DNA from: Cryptomeria japonica | Lineage: Eukaryota; Streptophyta; Pinopsida; Cupressales; Cupressaceae | Direction: 5' to 3' | Length of the DNA stretch: 64,000 nucleotides | Assembly: GCF_030272615.1 (NCBI RefSeq) | Contig: NC_081405.1 | Coordinates: 572,261,752 to 572,325,751 of the forward strand | Part shown: one piece after another, positions 21,963 to 32,900 of the stretch | Layout of the letters: each line of letters begins with the position of its first letter | How positions within the stretch are numbered: the first letter of the stretch is position 1 | Position numbers and translations under genes: made by a program | The notes under the pieces: model-generated | What the model was told of the DNA's origin: nothing | Database searches by the model: none | The model's input: only the letters and a program-made list of their open reading frames with translations

Positions 21963-23590
21963 CCTAACATTAACCTCTTTCAAAATACAATAAGATGCAC
22001 ATAATACTATTTAAGCATAACAATAGATCCAATCTCATTACTTCCATTAATGAACCAATATTCAAGATACAACATGATACATCTATATGTTCTCCTACAA
22101 GATTCATAACCTCATCCTAATACATCAACTATCATTTCATATACATTTCCATTTACATCAAGGAGAATAGCTCTTAATCTATAAATACAAGATCTCATGA
22201 ATACATAAGCCATATAAATCATATACATCCATCTGCTATGATATCCATCCATAAGTTGAAGAGAATAGAATCCACACCACATACAAGAGCATCCAATGAA
22301 GAACATCCCAATGGAAGAAGGCATCAAACCACTTGACCATTTGGAACCAAAGGAACCACCCTCCATGCTAGGAGATGACACAAGGTCCCACACACACTCT
22401 AGACCTAGACTGACACCTAACAACCAAAGGATACTACATAAGAACATCCACAACCAAATAATCACATAGAAATAAGCCACATCGCATCACATGGCTAATC
22501 ATAAAACAGAGAAACTCCTAGAGGCATACCAACAATCATGGCATAAGGGACAAGGACACATGTAGGAGTGGAGTGTCATCAAATGCTATCCTTACATAGA
22601 AGGGAAAAGCCACACCCTGATAGACATGTTGTTGCATGCTATCCTCACATAGAAGGGATGATATCAACTAACATGTGGAACCATCTCAACCTATGAGAGA
22701 TTCAAGGGAGTTCATTTTGCCATCACGATGGCCTTCCCAAGCTTATCCTAAAACATCCTCCCTAGCAGCAAGTCTTGGGGCTCACAACAACCATTATTAT
22801 CTTGTTTAGATGAATCCTATTTACACAGCCCATCTAATTAATTATTTATGTTATCACTTATTTAAACAAGAAAAACTTCCGATGTGTGAAAACTAAAAGA
22901 TATTCATGGAAAAATGAATTGCTATAACTAAGGATATGGTTTTTTCTCTAGATGGCTTTAGTAGAATGAGTGTGTGTTTGTGTGTGTGTGTGTTTATTTA
23001 TTTATTTTCATGCCTGAAATTATTAAATCTATGCTAATTAGGAAGTAAGAATGAATCACCAATTCTTAATTAATTAATAGATTCAAACACAAACCAATGA
23101 AATAGAATACTAATCAAGAGAATTAAACAACAAATCAAATAAAAAAACCCTCAATAGTATTGTGGCTTCCATTGTTCTTCCCCATATTGCTGATGTAGGT
23201 GGCTCTTTGATGTTGCACTGGGATTTCCTGCATAAGATAGACAATAATTTTGAAGACTGTGATTCTAGATTTAGTTGAGAAAAGAGGTTGAATTTATAGA
23301 TTTTCAACACAAAGGAGGCGAGAAATAGAACTCAAGTGTTGATTGATACATAACTAAGTTTGATTGATTAGTGAACTCAATTGATTGGTTTGTTAACTTA
23401 GATTGATTGAAGAGTGAACTCAATTGATTAGCCAGTTGATTGGGCTGATTAGGGAGATGACTAATTAGATGGATTAGAAGACTGAATTGATTGATTAGTC
23501 AAAAAAAGTAGATTTTGAGTGAAAAATGGGTGATTGAAGAGTTAAATGAGTTAACTGATTTGATCAATCAGTTTGATTTTCAACATGTGT
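21963..23590. other. Intergenic DNA with simple repeats, no gene seen
   Basis: No coding region recognised. A (TG)n(TTTA)n microsatellite is at 22971-23007. GATTGATT-rich sequence runs from about 23335 to 23580. Confidence 0.5.
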
Positions 23591-23599
23591 TGTAGGATT

Positions 23600-24191
23600 T
23601 TGAAGTTGAATTTGATTTTCATTTTCAATTTGGATTTGAATTTAGATTTTGGAATGTTGAGATGCACATGAAATTAATTGAAATTTGTTGAAACTCAAAT
23701 TTAATGAAATTAGATGAAATGTGATGAAATTAGAATTTGGGAGAATGTGAATTTGAGATAAATGAAATTAATTGGAATTGGAATATGGGGATTTGGAAGA
23801 ATAATTTAATTAATTTAAATAAAATTATTTAAACATTATAAATGAGCTTAATTAAATAATAAAGATTATTTAACTAAGGAACAAATCGTAATTAATTAAA
23901 TAATTAATATTTAAAATAGGGTTAACTAATTAAAATGATTTGAGAATAGAAATAGAATAATTAGAAGTGTTGAAGGGTGATGATTAGAAGAAATGGTTAG
24001 TTTAATCAAATAATTAAAGAATTACTTAATCGACTAGACAAATAATTAATATACAATTAAAGAGATATTTTTAGGTGTCTACATTTGCCCCTCTTTGAGA
24101 CAATGTCGAAATGACATTGTTTCAAAGAAAATAAAAAAAATTGCCCCAGTATGCTCCGGTAATATTAGGGTATAATGCCCCCTCGAGAGAC
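23600..24191 (-). mobile_element. 3' end of an A-like gypsy element on the minus strand
   Basis: On the minus strand the LTR start TGTAGACACCTAAAAAT lies at 24083 and runs leftward into AATTAATTAAAT-type tracts as in element A. Immediately upstream (24084-24104) is the polypurine tract, minus-strand CAAAGAGGGGCAAA. The conserved blocks TGGGGCAA and CTCTCGAGGGGGCAT follow at 24141-24191. The left end of the LTR was not resolved; 23600 is only where similarity is still evident. No coding part of this copy is present. Confidence 0.65.
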
Positions 24192-24372
24192 TGTTTGTGC
24201 ATTAAAGGCATGAATGATCGCTTGAAAGAAGAATGTTAGATGAAAGATGGAAGAATGGTTGACTTGATGATGCAAATGAGTTTAATTAGAGAAAAGAAAT
24301 GTTTAAAATGATTTGTAGATTGATTGATTGATCGATTAGATTGATGTGATTGATAGGATTGATTTGATAAAG

Positions 24373-24786
24373 AATATGTTCCTTGCAATCTTGCCCATTG
24401 AGGTTGAGATACCTTCCTTGCAAGTATCACTAAAAGGTCTAATTCTACATGAAGAATATAGAGTATCCAGGCTGAAGGAGTTGGAATTGTTGCAAGAGCG
24501 TCGTTAGGATGCTTCTGATCATTTGAAATCATACCAGTAGAGAATGGCAAGGAGCTATAAGCATAGGGTCAGACTTAGGATATTTCAGATTGGAGATCTA
24601 GTACTGAAGGAGAATTTGTGCAATCAGCCAAATCATGAGAAGAAAGGGAAGTTTGAACCGAACTGTTTGGGTTCTTTTATTATTATGGATGGATATGGGT
24701 CTAGTGCTTACCAACTATCAACATCGAAAGGGGATTTTCTCGAAGAGCCTATCAACAAATTGCATCTCAAAACGTTTTATATCTAA
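24373..24786 (+). pseudogene. Integrase C-terminal remnant of element C
   Basis: One frame reads LPIEVEIPSLQVSLKGLILH, RVSRLKELELLQERR, a stop, then ARSYKHRVRLRIFQIGDLVL, KKGKFEPNCLGSFII, and EEPINKLHLKTFYI before TAA 24784. It is the equivalent of 7680-7999 in element A but retains about 60 more residues at the N side. Two internal stops (near 24508 and 24538). No catalytic core is left. Confidence 0.8.
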
Positions 24787-25789
24787 AAGTAAATAAATAA
24801 AAAAGTTGAAAAATCCAAAACAAAAAAAAAATGAAAAAAATAGTGAAAACCTGGAAACATGCGTTATTTGTAAATTAGTTCCTCCATCTATTAGTGTGTG
24901 CATATTTTCGCTTCCATCTGCCATCATTGTATATATTCATAATAAAGTTATTTTGTGTATATTCAAGCATTGTATCTAAATTCTCATCATGGATTGGGAT
25001 CATAAAGCCTTTTTGTACATATTCAAACATTATAGACTAGGGGCAAAATCCTGAACCTAGTTAGCACAATCTACATTGAGCTTAAAACAACAAACAAACA
25101 ACAACAAGACAACAATCATAAAACAATGATCACTAAACAAAACCTTGAACATCGGTCAAAATTTAAGGAAATAACTATCAAACTTAGCATCACGATTCAT
25201 AAACACAAAAAAATTAATGGATGAGTTCTTTTGAATCAAGGTGTGATCACTTTAGCATGAATGTTCAACTGTTGTATCTAGATTTTTGTTATCATATCTC
25301 CTAAGTGACTCGAGGATGTCTTGAACTAGAGGAGCAATGAAGGAGCATGATATTTTCTTTGTCTTTTATTTGCGAGTTAATCATAAATACATTGTAAATT
25401 TGTCATAGGACATGATCAACAAAGTATCATCATGGACATCTTGGTTCAATTATACCTCGATTCTTGTATTAACTCGCTATATCAAAATCCATGTAAGCAA
25501 TACTCAAGTCATCACGGTCTAATTATACCATCGATGTTTGTACTAACTTACAATATTTTAAAAGCTCAATGATGATAAAAAGATTGACAAAATGGCTGAC
25601 AAGATGACAATATGGCATTGATTAGCTTTTTGCATATTTAAAATAGGGTGCACCCATAGCGTGTCTTGCATAAGCATGCAATTCATATCTTGCATTTCTT
25701 TTCTAATTCTTGGGTCTACTTTTAAAATGGTTTTATCTCTCTTATTTAAGGGATTGAGTACATTGGACGTTAACAAAAGCAAACAGCTC
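24787..25789 (+). other. Post-pol spacer of element C
   Basis: A-rich start, then GTGAAAACCTGG at 24843, as in A at 8074. CATAATAAAGTT is near 24938, and GCTCAATGATGATAA near 25563. No gene seen. Confidence 0.5.
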
Positions 25790-26560
25790 ATCTTCATTCT
25801 ATTTCATTTCTAGTCTATTGCATTTCATCATTGTAATTATTCATGTTAGATGTGTCATTTCATTAGTTATCATTTTTAATCATTTTATTAAGTGTTCTTT
25901 TCATATAGTTGCATTCATTTAATCATTGCATTTAGTTAAATTTTGGCATCTCATCATTGCATTTTAATTCATTTCAGGTCATTTTAATCATTATATTCTC
26001 TCATCATTGTATGTTATGTCATTCATTTAGTTAATCCATACATTCCATGCATCATTCCAACATATCATCACATTTTTGTAAAATATACATTTCATTTATC
26101 GTTGCATATTATACACATCATTACGTTATTTCACATTTCATTCATTAGGCATTGTATTTCATTAATAGTTACATCATATGACATCATATTTTAATTCATT
26201 ACATATCATTTTCATTTTACATAATGAAATCATACATGCATAAAACATCAAGCATCAAGTGGCAACATGCATCTCATATCATCATATCATAAAATGCATC
26301 CTTTCAATTGTAATATAGATCATCACATCATCATTATTGTAAAAACCATCTTCATGCATCTCATAATCAACTAAGCATCATATCATAATTTAAAATCATA
26401 ATCAACATATCATATGATCATCTAATCAAGTAAACAAATGCATATATCCACCATTTAGGTCAAGTAAAACATGTAAAGTAAATGCATCCATCATGTAAAT
26501 AATGCATAATCACATAATAAAGCATATAGACAACATCCATCAATAGTCTTCGTTGCATCT
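25790..26560. repeat. CAT-rich low-complexity tract, element C
   Basis: Long tract of ATTTCATT, TCATCATT and CATTTCATT words, the counterpart of 9240-9700 in A but about 300 bp longer. Lies between the sense pol end and the end of the antisense PMD relic. Confidence 0.6.
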
Positions 26561-26699
26561 CATATACTCAAAAAATAATCAATGTCTAGTGTACATTGAT
26601 ATCACATAATATGAGAGCTACACAAAAAAAGGGCAGGAATCAAGTGTCTCCAAGAGCATGTGTACGTTAAAATGTAAAGAAAATGGATCTAAGCTATGC

Positions 26700-28610
26700 T
26701 CCCTCTAGATGTTGTAGGCCTTGCTGACCCTCCTGCTGACCCACCAAATGGACCAACATCTAGATCTCTGCTTGGGGAATCCCTGTAAAGAGGACCTGTG
26801 ACACCCCTACTCTGTGTACATGACCGAGTCCATCCAGATCTTGTCCTTGAAACTTGTGCATAGCTAGGGGCACGTTGGCCAATAGGAACAATATCTTCAT
26901 ATAACTTCTAGTAATACTCAGCCTCCTTGGTTGAGTACTAGATCTCTCAAATAGTATCACCTGCAATGGTCCCCGTAGCAGCTCTCTCTAATATGTCGGT
27001 AAGGGCCTCATCATGTCCATAGTGAGAAATTGTTGTGTCTCTCTATGTAGTCAGAGAGCCAATATGAGCCTGTGCCTAAGAAAGTTGACCATGTGCCTAT
27101 GTCAGTTGTCCCTATAGCTACTATACCATGATCTGTAGTGCAACTACTTGTGCCTGCTACTGATGAGAAGGCACTCTGATCTGAATTTGTCTTAGGGTTG
27201 GTTGTTGTTGTACTAGATCCTAAATGGGGGCATCTGCCCTGCCTATAGCTTGTGCAGGAGGTCTCTCATATCTCCTCCTCCACACTACCCTAATATCCCA
27301 CCCTCCAAGATGTTCCTATCTTCTCTGCTAGCCAAAACCACTAGCACCATCATCCCCGCCACCATCTCCACCCTCCCCTCCATCACCAATGTCACCACCA
27401 CCATCTCCACACCTCCTTGGTCGAGGTCCCCTCTGTTGTGGTCTGTCATCATCATCATCAAATGGAGGCACTGGCTCATCAGGACAAGATAACCTCGAAA
27501 CCATTTGCATCGTGAAATACTGGGAGTACTTTGCAGTCATCCCTTAATCTGTAGCATCTAGTTGACAATCCATACCTGAGATCCAAGTGCAAAGTACTCA
27601 GTGCAGGTTGTCTCACAAGAAATGGCAGGCCCCTAGCCAGGTACATCCTGTTGTCTCCATGCATAAAGTGCGACACCATGGGGAAATCCCTAAACCCGAC
27701 CATATTGACGGAACACCCTAGTGTGGATAAATATCTCAATCACAAATGGGGTCCCTCCAATCAAATAACATGAAGTAAACACATATGGCATCTCAAGAGA
27801 ATCCTCGGGCCAAGGCTCGCAATCTAGGTAGGGTCTCCACATAATTGTGCTAGATCATTCAGGACATGCCTCTAATACTCCAATTTGCCCAGGTTACGTT
27901 GGACATCACCACCTACATATACAAAGACATAAGGTCTCCCAACCAGTCAATCCCTCTTAGCTAATGGGTGATTGACAACTATGTGCTCTCATGCCCATAT
28001 CTACAGCAGTGTCACTCTCATTAATAAACTCATAGCTCCAAGGTACACCAACCAATGCAAGTCATGATACAAATGCGCTATTATGCAGGAGCCCCATGCA
28101 TATTGAATACCCTATATAATCATGCTCTCTAGAACTCATCCCCAACCAAATGATAGTCCCTTTAACCTATGGTTAGGACATAGGAAACTACCAATGAATT
28201 TGGCTCGCATCAAAGGTAAGGGCTCATATTGATCCAACATATCTTGCCAAGGGATGTCGTAACCGCATGTATCATCATCCTAGAAAATCCTCCTAAGGGC
28301 CTTGGTATCTCCCTACTCTGTCACATCATACATAACTAGCTCTCCAACCATAGGAATTCACAAAATCCTGTAGACATCCTCTGGTGTGATTGTCATCTCA
28401 TTGGTGAGTAGGTGAAAGGTGTTATGCTCACTGTGCCACCTCTCAGCTAGTTCAGTCAGTAAACCCATGTTTATCCTACGCTGGGGCCTCTCTAATAATG
28501 AAGATAATCCACACATGCAAATGATATCAAGATTCTCCTGCACTGAACGGGGTATCAAATACCATGTCTTCGGGTAGCGCTCTCGATACTACATTACACC
28601 TAAATACTCC
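26700..28610 (-). pseudogene. Antisense PMD ORF relic in element C
   Basis: On the minus strand, near 28560-28358, the frame reads MGLLTELAERWHSEHNTFHL then NEMTITPEDVYRIL, the N-terminal signature of the plant mobile domain. WGSCIIAHLYHDLHWLVY and IWAREHIVV follow in the order seen in element A. At 27739-27479 comes MYLARGLPFLVRQPALSTLH, then an Asp/Gly-rich stretch (27540-27328) and a Gly/Ser/Ala-rich end near 26720. Many stops and frame changes. It is more decayed than the A copy, but the shared domain order shows that the antisense ORF belongs to the family and was not captured once by A alone. Confidence 0.75.
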
Positions 28611-28814
28611 TATAATCATATCACATCATCGTATCAACATTTGATTAATCAACTTATCTGTCAACTTAATTAGCTCATGTGAGATTGTTGAATGCATATC
28701 ATTGACTCATCAATCATGGAGTCAATCATCATCTATCCTATCAAAACATCAACATCACAAAAATCAAAATTGATTAAAAAATCTCAAAAAGGAGGAAGCA
28801 AAATCAATTTTCTG

Positions 28815-29065
28815 ACTATCTGGTGTAGATGCACTAAAATGCATAGTCTATGCGCTAAAAAATTGCATGTATCTGCCAAAAACCTCAATGTGCTAATCTG
28901 TGCCTCGATTGCGTTAAGCTATGCAATCAATTCACTAAATATAATGATGTGCTAAAATACTACTTCTATGTGCTAGAGAAATCAGCCAATGCACTAAAAC
29001 ATGCAAAGCGCTAAAAAACAATTCATATACGCTAAATAATCTATTCTGTGTGCTAAAACACAGGA
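28815..29065. repeat. TGYGCTAAAA motif array upstream of the antisense ORF, element C
   Basis: About a dozen copies of TGTGCTAAAA, TGCGCTAAAA or TGCACTAAAA on the plus strand (minus strand TTTTAGCRCA), spaced 15-35 bp. Same location relative to the PMD ORF as the CACAGACG array of element A, but with an unrelated motif. Confidence 0.7.
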
Positions 29066-29502
29066 AAAAATGCTAAAAACGATAAAAAAATATGCTATTT
29101 TAAAAAAAAACATAAATGACAATAGAGGTTTTTGAGGTACGTACTGGTGGGCCACGCGCTGGAGGTCGTTGAAATTGTCGAACCCACTCAAATCTGTGCT
29201 CGTGGTAGGGGATCACCATTTTTCCTCAAAGTTCAATTCTAAAATCACAATGAACAAATGAACTCAAATGGGTAACTTTTTCAACTTTACCTTATTAATG
29301 GATGACAAGAGGAGTAATTAAGTGGGGTTGTATTTTCCACTTGTGACATTTATTTTTTGCGCAACATCATTTCTTCAATTTATCGGGAGATGAATCGTTC
29401 AAAAAAATCCTTAAAATTTAAAAATCTTCAAAAAATTCCCAAAAAATCAATTTTTTTTTAAATTATCAAAAATCTTAAAAATTCAAAAATTTCTCCAATT
29501 TA

Positions 29503-29644
29503 CCTCTCGAAGGGGCATGCACACATTATCAAACAATGATCAAAGTCTGGGGCAAAATTCAAATTTTTAATCAACATCTAAGGCATCAAACGAAATTTTC
29601 TTTGAACCAACATGTCGCAAATACATCGCTTCAAAGGGGCAAAA
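29503..29644 (+). promoter_or_regulatory. Conserved G-block region and polypurine tract of element C
   Basis: CTCTCGAAGGGGCAT, then CTGGGGCAAA, then CTTCAAAGGGGCAAAA directly before the LTR. Same order and spacing class as in A (12820-12925). Confidence 0.7.
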
Positions 29645-30018
29645 TGTATACACTTAAAAATTGGCTCAATCATTGTTGGACATCTCAACATGGTCAATGT
29701 GAGTCAAACGTGGTCCACCTCTTCATCTCATGGCCTATTGGGTCAATGTGGGTCAAACATAGTCCCCACCTCCTCATCTTATGGCTTATCGACAAGAAGT
29801 AGTACTTTTGGATCCTCCTTAACATTTCTCAATGAACTGCCATGTCTCACTGAAAATGTGCTTATCGCCAAACCTCCTCTATTCTCACCAAAATGGGTTT
29901 ATCGACATAACTGCATGGCTTCGGTATCCTCCATGGGAAGTCACAACAAATTCCTATCATGGTGGCTTCACTTAATGAACCTAGGTTATAGGATGTGCGT
30001 TCATGGCGTACTAAAGAA

Positions 30019-30160
30019 CCCCCCTATTTTCAAAAAATATTGCCCGAAACTCCTTTTTTGTCACCCCCTCCCAATACACAGGCTAAATTAGAAGCCCCCC
30101 TATTTTCACCAAATATTTCTTTTTTTCATAGCCCGAATTAAAAACCCCCCTATTTTCACC
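30019..30160. repeat. CCCCCCTATTTTCA repeats in U3 of the element C LTR
   Basis: Three copies of CCCCCCTATTTTCA at about 30019, 30094 and 30145, each following an AAAA or GAAG run and followed by A/T-rich sequence and GCCCGAA. Placed in the presumed U3 upstream of the TATA box. Confidence 0.65.
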
Positions 30161-31072
30161 GAAAGGCAATATATTGTACTCTCATTTTTTAAATATTAAA
30201 CCCCCCAATATGAATGCACATGATATAATATTGCCTAGCCAATGAAGCCCCCATGATTCTTGTCTCACAATAAAATCACCATGTCGTTAGGACTTTGCAT
30301 CCATCTTGCCAAAATTGGAGAGACCCATCACTTCGATCATCTCCTTAAATTGTCTTAGCAAACTTCATCGTCACAGCGACAAGGAACTCTTGTCAGCAAG
30401 ACCTCTTGATCATCACAGCAAAATGGTTTATGTCAGAAAGACTCCCCAGTGGTCTCACGAAAATACCCTTATTGCCACAAAAAAGATACTTCTGGGAACC
30501 CATTTGGATGTCTTACCGAAATCCTAGCTCACAGCGAAATACCCTCTCATTGGCAAGATGGTATCAGTGTCACACCCAAACTTGAAATCTTATTAGTGTG
30601 ACATGTAGTTTCGCCCAGACACAAATTCGACCTTGCAGAAAGTGATTTTTTGTCCGATGTCGCACAAAACTAATCTTGAAGGTCACCAAGACAAAGCCAA
30701 AATCTCACTGAAATGATTCTTGTAGAGTTTAAATGCAATTAGATGGGGATTTAAAACAACCAATTTAAAGACTTACATCCTCAACAAAATTTCCACATCA
30801 ACATATGTGTCTCATGAATTGAATATTCTCAGATTTTTAATTGATCAAATATCCCAACCGATTCAACAAACTTGGAAGACACTTAGTAATTGTAACCAAA
30901 GGAGAACACTTGTCATTCCTTTTGTTTCTTCATCCTCCACATAGCGTCTGGTTCTTCTTAAGGAGGCATGATCCACAAATCACTCTAACTTCCCCATCTT
31001 CAACCATTCATCTTGCTCAAATTGAATCAAATTTGTCCATCTCTACCACCTAGGATCATATCTTGAAAAAGC

Positions 31073-31080
31073 TATAAATA
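31073..31080 (+). promoter_or_regulatory. TATA box in element C LTR
   Basis: TATAAATA followed by a C/T-rich stretch. It lies 1.4 kb into the LTR, leaving about 460 bp for R plus U5. Confidence 0.5.
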
Positions 31081-31744
31081 CCCCTTCTTTTCATTCATGA
31101 AAGGGTCCCGAAGCTGTATTTTCTTATCATCTAGCATCATTAATCTTTTTTATCATCTTGCATCCATACTCTTGCACACTCAATCTTTTTATCTTGCATA
31201 CATATTGAGTATAACAGGATTCATATTTCTTGTATTTTAGCATAGTGTTTATCATGTTCATAGCATAACAATTATGTGGCATAGCAATCATATTAGTCTA
31301 GAATCATTTAGACAATAGGATCCTTGAATAGCTACTCATTCTTCAGGTTTTCATCTTGGAGGTCTATGTTGCTGAGAACCAAATCAATAGACTAACAAGG
31401 TCCTTGGAGATAGAGGAGTATGGAATGCCATTGGGGAGTGTTCTTTCATTTTGTGTAATTGATTGAATGATTCCTTAATATAATGTTTTATTGGTGTGTT
31501 AGTTTGTTTACTGATTGATTCGCATTTTCTAGTATACAGATAGAATCTTTACCACAAAGAAAAATCCCTTTCATTATTGAAGGGTTGATCCTCAAAAAAA
31601 ATTGGAGAAAAAAAGGGTATCAAAATTTTTGCACATATACTTGATAATCTTCAATTGAAATCTTGGCTCTCACTATGCACATAATTTGGACTCCCTCAGC
31701 CCCATTCTAGGACCTACTCAATCATCAAAGAATCTTGTAAAATG

Positions 31745-32412
31745 TTTTCTTCTCCTATCAATTATGTTCGCAATTCTGAGATGATTGATAGTGCTAGATG
31801 GTGTGATGGTACCTTCCTATGTAAAACTACTTCAAAGTTGATTTATTGTTGTATGATGGATTCTAATGTTGTGTCCAGATACCTCAATAGTTCTTGGAAC
31901 CTTAGTCTTAGTCTTGCCTAGTAGTCTAAGTCTCTTACCCAACCATTGTCTACTATCTTAGAGCCAAATAAACATTACTTTACATGGCTTATATTGTTAA
32001 AAAAGCTTCCACTTTCTATGTCTAATGCTAGTATTTACCTATTGTGTAGAGTCTCTGAAAATATTGAGCATATCTTTTATTTTCTTTTTTGCAAAGGAGG
32101 TCTAATCTATATTTTTTTCTGGTTTAAATTCTTGTGCTCCTAATAAAAATCATTATATTGTTGAAGCTTTATTTGGTTACATTAATGGTTTGTGTTTATC
32201 TTGTGCTTTCTGTTGAGATCATATGGGTTTTGTTGAAGTCTAGGAATGATGAATGGTATCATGGTAGGATGAGGAAACTTATTGAGTCTTCCGCAAGAAT
32301 CATTTTTAACAATGTTGCAATGCAGGTTACAATTGCATTGGAAATCTCTTGGAACAGATTTGAGGAGCTAAGGAACCTTGGGCACATTATTGGCAATAGA
32401 TTTGAACTTTAA
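31745..32412 (+). pseudogene. LINE (non-LTR) RT C-terminal / zinc-binding relic
   Basis: A frame at 31946-32143 reads FTWLILLKKLPLSMSNASIY followed by LLCRVSENIEHIFYFLFC. This matches the layout of the zf-RVT domain at the end of plant L1-type LINE ORF2 proteins (W-LLxxLPTxxxL, CxxC, E-IEHLFFxC). Downstream in another frame (32134-32412), WVLLKSRNDEWYHGR and ESSARIIFNNVAMQV resemble the tail after that domain. There are frame changes and no RT core or endonuclease. It is a 5'-truncated old insertion, as is usual for LINEs. No target duplication or poly(A) tail was identified. Confidence 0.6.
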
Positions 32413-32900
32413 GTTTTCAATCTATTGGCTCGTGGATAGGAAGGACAATAAAGAGTTGTTGAAGGCTTATTTTGAATTTAGAAGTAGTATAATAAGAATT
32501 ATCAGGATTCTTTTGCCAAGGATTTAGACATCAATGATCACAGAGCCATTGGACTTGATAAGGAAGATTTCATGCCAAAAATTGTGAGATCTAGTGAAGA
32601 TATTTCTACAATAGCACCACCTATAGGATGGTGGATAGATATGGAATCCTACTGTGAGTTTTTCACTTGAATCATTGATTTGTAAACTCCTTACTATGAA
32701 GCACTTAACAACTGTTAGATTGACTAAGATACAGATTTAACTTAAAGATCGTAATTGACGTTGCTTGTGAAAAGAGAAAATAGTCACATAATATGCAAGA
32801 AAGAGAATAAGTTGACAAAATCATGCACCGAGAAAAAAGAGAGAAAAGATTTGATAACGGAGTTCACCAAACTCTGGCTATGTCTCTGGATCCACAAATA

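Larger units (their letters stand above)
24373..31538 (+). mobile_element. Element C: 5'-truncated gypsy element related to A
   Basis: Starts within an integrase C-terminal remnant (24373-24786). It continues through a spacer, a CAT-rich tract, an antisense PMD relic (26700-28610), a motif array and a polypurine tract, and ends with a 1.9-kb LTR (29645-31538). The same order of parts occurs in element A, but LTR length and sequence differ. The 5' LTR, gag and most of pol are absent. The left break abuts a minus-strand A-like 3' end, so the junction is a rearrangement. Confidence 0.8.
29645..31538 (+). repeat. 3' LTR of element C
   Basis: Begins TGTATACACTTAAAAATTGG right after the polypurine tract. 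The proposed end is AGTATACA at 31531-31538, which pairs with the start as a 7-bp inverted terminus (TGTATAC / GTATACA). That gives 1894 bp. TATAAATA at 31073-31080 is a likely promoter. The end is an inference because no 5' LTR exists for comparison. Confidence 0.65.

Noticed and set aside
22971-23007. TG/TTTA simple repeat
   Set aside because: Ordinary microsatellite with no evident associated function.
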